NCBI GenBank assembly: GCA_021160185.1
Contig: JAGHDA010000442.1
Span: forward strand, 1 to 6,233
Direction: 5' to 3'
Length of the DNA stretch: 6,233 bases
Source of the DNA: Verrucomicrobiota bacterium
Lineage (GTDB): Bacteria > Verrucomicrobiota > Verrucomicrobiia > Limisphaerales > CAZBKV01
Shown here: piece by piece, positions 5,882 through 6,233 of the stretch
Position numbering within the stretch: position 1 is the stretch's first letter
Layout: the number at the start of each line of letters is the position of its first letter
Notes under the pieces: model-generated
The model's database searches: none
The model's input: the letters and a program-made list of their open reading frames with translations, nothing else
Told to the model about the DNA's origin: nothing
Program-made: the position numbers and the translations under genes

Positions 5882-6040
5882 GCCTTTTCCAACAAATTCT
5901 CCGGCGTGAATCCGCTCAGAATAGAGATCACGAAACCGCCAGGCACAGGAAACCTCTCCCTTCTGTTTGACGGCGGCTCCCAAAGTGATTTTGCATGGAC
6001 AGACTCATCATGACCTCGCCTCCTGCCCCGTACCCTGCGC
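5882..6040. other. Gene-free stretch between the tRNA promoter and the right-edge repeat
   Basis: No recognisable gene, terminator or repeat. The minus strand holds a 27-codon frame starting at two adjacent ATG codons near 6012 and stopping within the region; it has no recognisable similarity and only a loose purine-rich tract upstream. A longer minus-strand frame across this stretch runs on into the hairpin repeat and is therefore not trusted. Confidence 0.5.
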
Positions 6041-6074
6041 GCTCGTCGGCTGCAACTCACAGCCCCCGAGGCAG

Positions 6075-6233
6075 CAGGCAAATCCAAAGGAGCGCGGGCG
6101 TCCCGCCCGCGACAGGCCGCGGCCAAGATGGCCGCGCTCCTCTCATCGCCGGCATCCCGCAGCCGCCGGCGCAACAGGCAAATCCAAAGGGGCGCGGGCC
6201 TCCCGCCCGCGACAGGCCGCGGCCAAGGATGGC
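6075..6233. repeat. Tandem intergenic repeat, 100-bp period, cut by the window end
   Basis: Two units start at 6075 and 6175. Bases 6075-6127 and 6175-6227 match at 51 of 53 positions (A/G at 6091/6191, G/C at 6100/6200), after which copy 2 has one extra G. Weaker similarity at the same 100-nt offset reaches left to about 6041. Both units contain the CAGGCAAATCCAAAGG lead-in, a GC-rich hairpin and the GACAGGCCGCGGCCAA stretch. Copy 2 runs off the window, so copy number is unknown. The pattern resembles the dispersed palindromic repeats seen between genes in Verrucomicrobial genomes, but that comparison is from memory. Confidence 0.85.
6089..6140. repeat. Palindromic element with nested hairpins inside repeat copy 1
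   Basis: The ends GGAGCGCGG (6089-6097) and CCGCGCTCC (6132-6140) are perfect 9-bp inverted repeats. Inside lie two competing hairpins: CGCGGGCG-TCC-CGCCCGCG (6093-6111, 8 bp, 3-nt loop) and CGCGGCCA-AGA-TGGCCGCG (6118-6136, 8 bp, 3-nt loop). The element can therefore fold either as two side-by-side hairpins or with its outer ends paired. This is the layout of REP/BIME or small MITE-like sequences. No transposase is in the window. Confidence 0.75.

Noticed and set aside
5671..5970. Plus-strand 99-residue open frame containing 'WDLNPRPSEPHSDALARLRYVP'
   Set aside because: It is the antisense reading of the tRNA-Pro gene; this peptide is a well-known false prediction over proline-type tRNAs.
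5878..6174. Minus-strand 98-residue open frame with 'SAAILAAACRGRDARAPLDL'
   Set aside because: It reads through the palindromic repeat; such Ala/Arg-rich strings are the translation of the hairpin repeat, with no ribosome binding site or domain.

Overview
The window looks like a piece of a moderately GC-rich bacterial chromosome, most probably from Verrucomicrobiota (Limisphaerales/Pedosphaerales-like). That placement is an inference. It rests on the style of the long secreted protein on the minus strand, which ends in a segment of the kind 'LEVAPNL..GSWTPI ... FFRMVRP' that I associate with exported Verrucomicrobial proteins, and on the hairpin-rich intergenic repeat at the right edge. No taxonomic search could be run.

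Left half (1-3283, plus strand): a tightly packed run of five co-directional genes with gaps of 25-52 nt. They are the 3' end of dnaX (DNA polymerase III gamma/tau), ybaB/ebfC (nucleoid-associated protein), recR (recombination mediator), a YihX-like HAD phosphatase and a rhomboid intramembrane serine protease. The first three form the classic, widely conserved replication/recombination-repair cluster. The last two appear to ride on the same transcript. The promoter lies upstream of the window.

Middle (3284-3766): a 483-nt convergent intergenic region without a convincing gene. It holds a good intrinsic terminator for minus-strand transcription and a long perfect 10-bp GC-rich inverted repeat.

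Right half, minus strand: a 530-residue exported protein of unknown function (3767-5359) with a signal peptide, a carbohydrate-binding-like N-terminal domain, a beta-rich middle and a Verrucomicrobial C-terminal segment, preceded by a strong Shine-Dalgarno. Upstream lies a roughly 400-nt gene-free spacer, then a complete tRNA-Pro(GGG) with encoded CCA and a plausible promoter. The final 160-190 nt carry a tandem repeat with a period of exactly 100 bp, built around GC-rich hairpins and cut by the window end.

I find no defence system, CRISPR array, transposase or integrase. The points most worth following up are the tandem hairpin repeat, the modular secreted protein, and the attachment of a HAD phosphatase and a rhomboid protease to the dnaX-ybaB-recR run.
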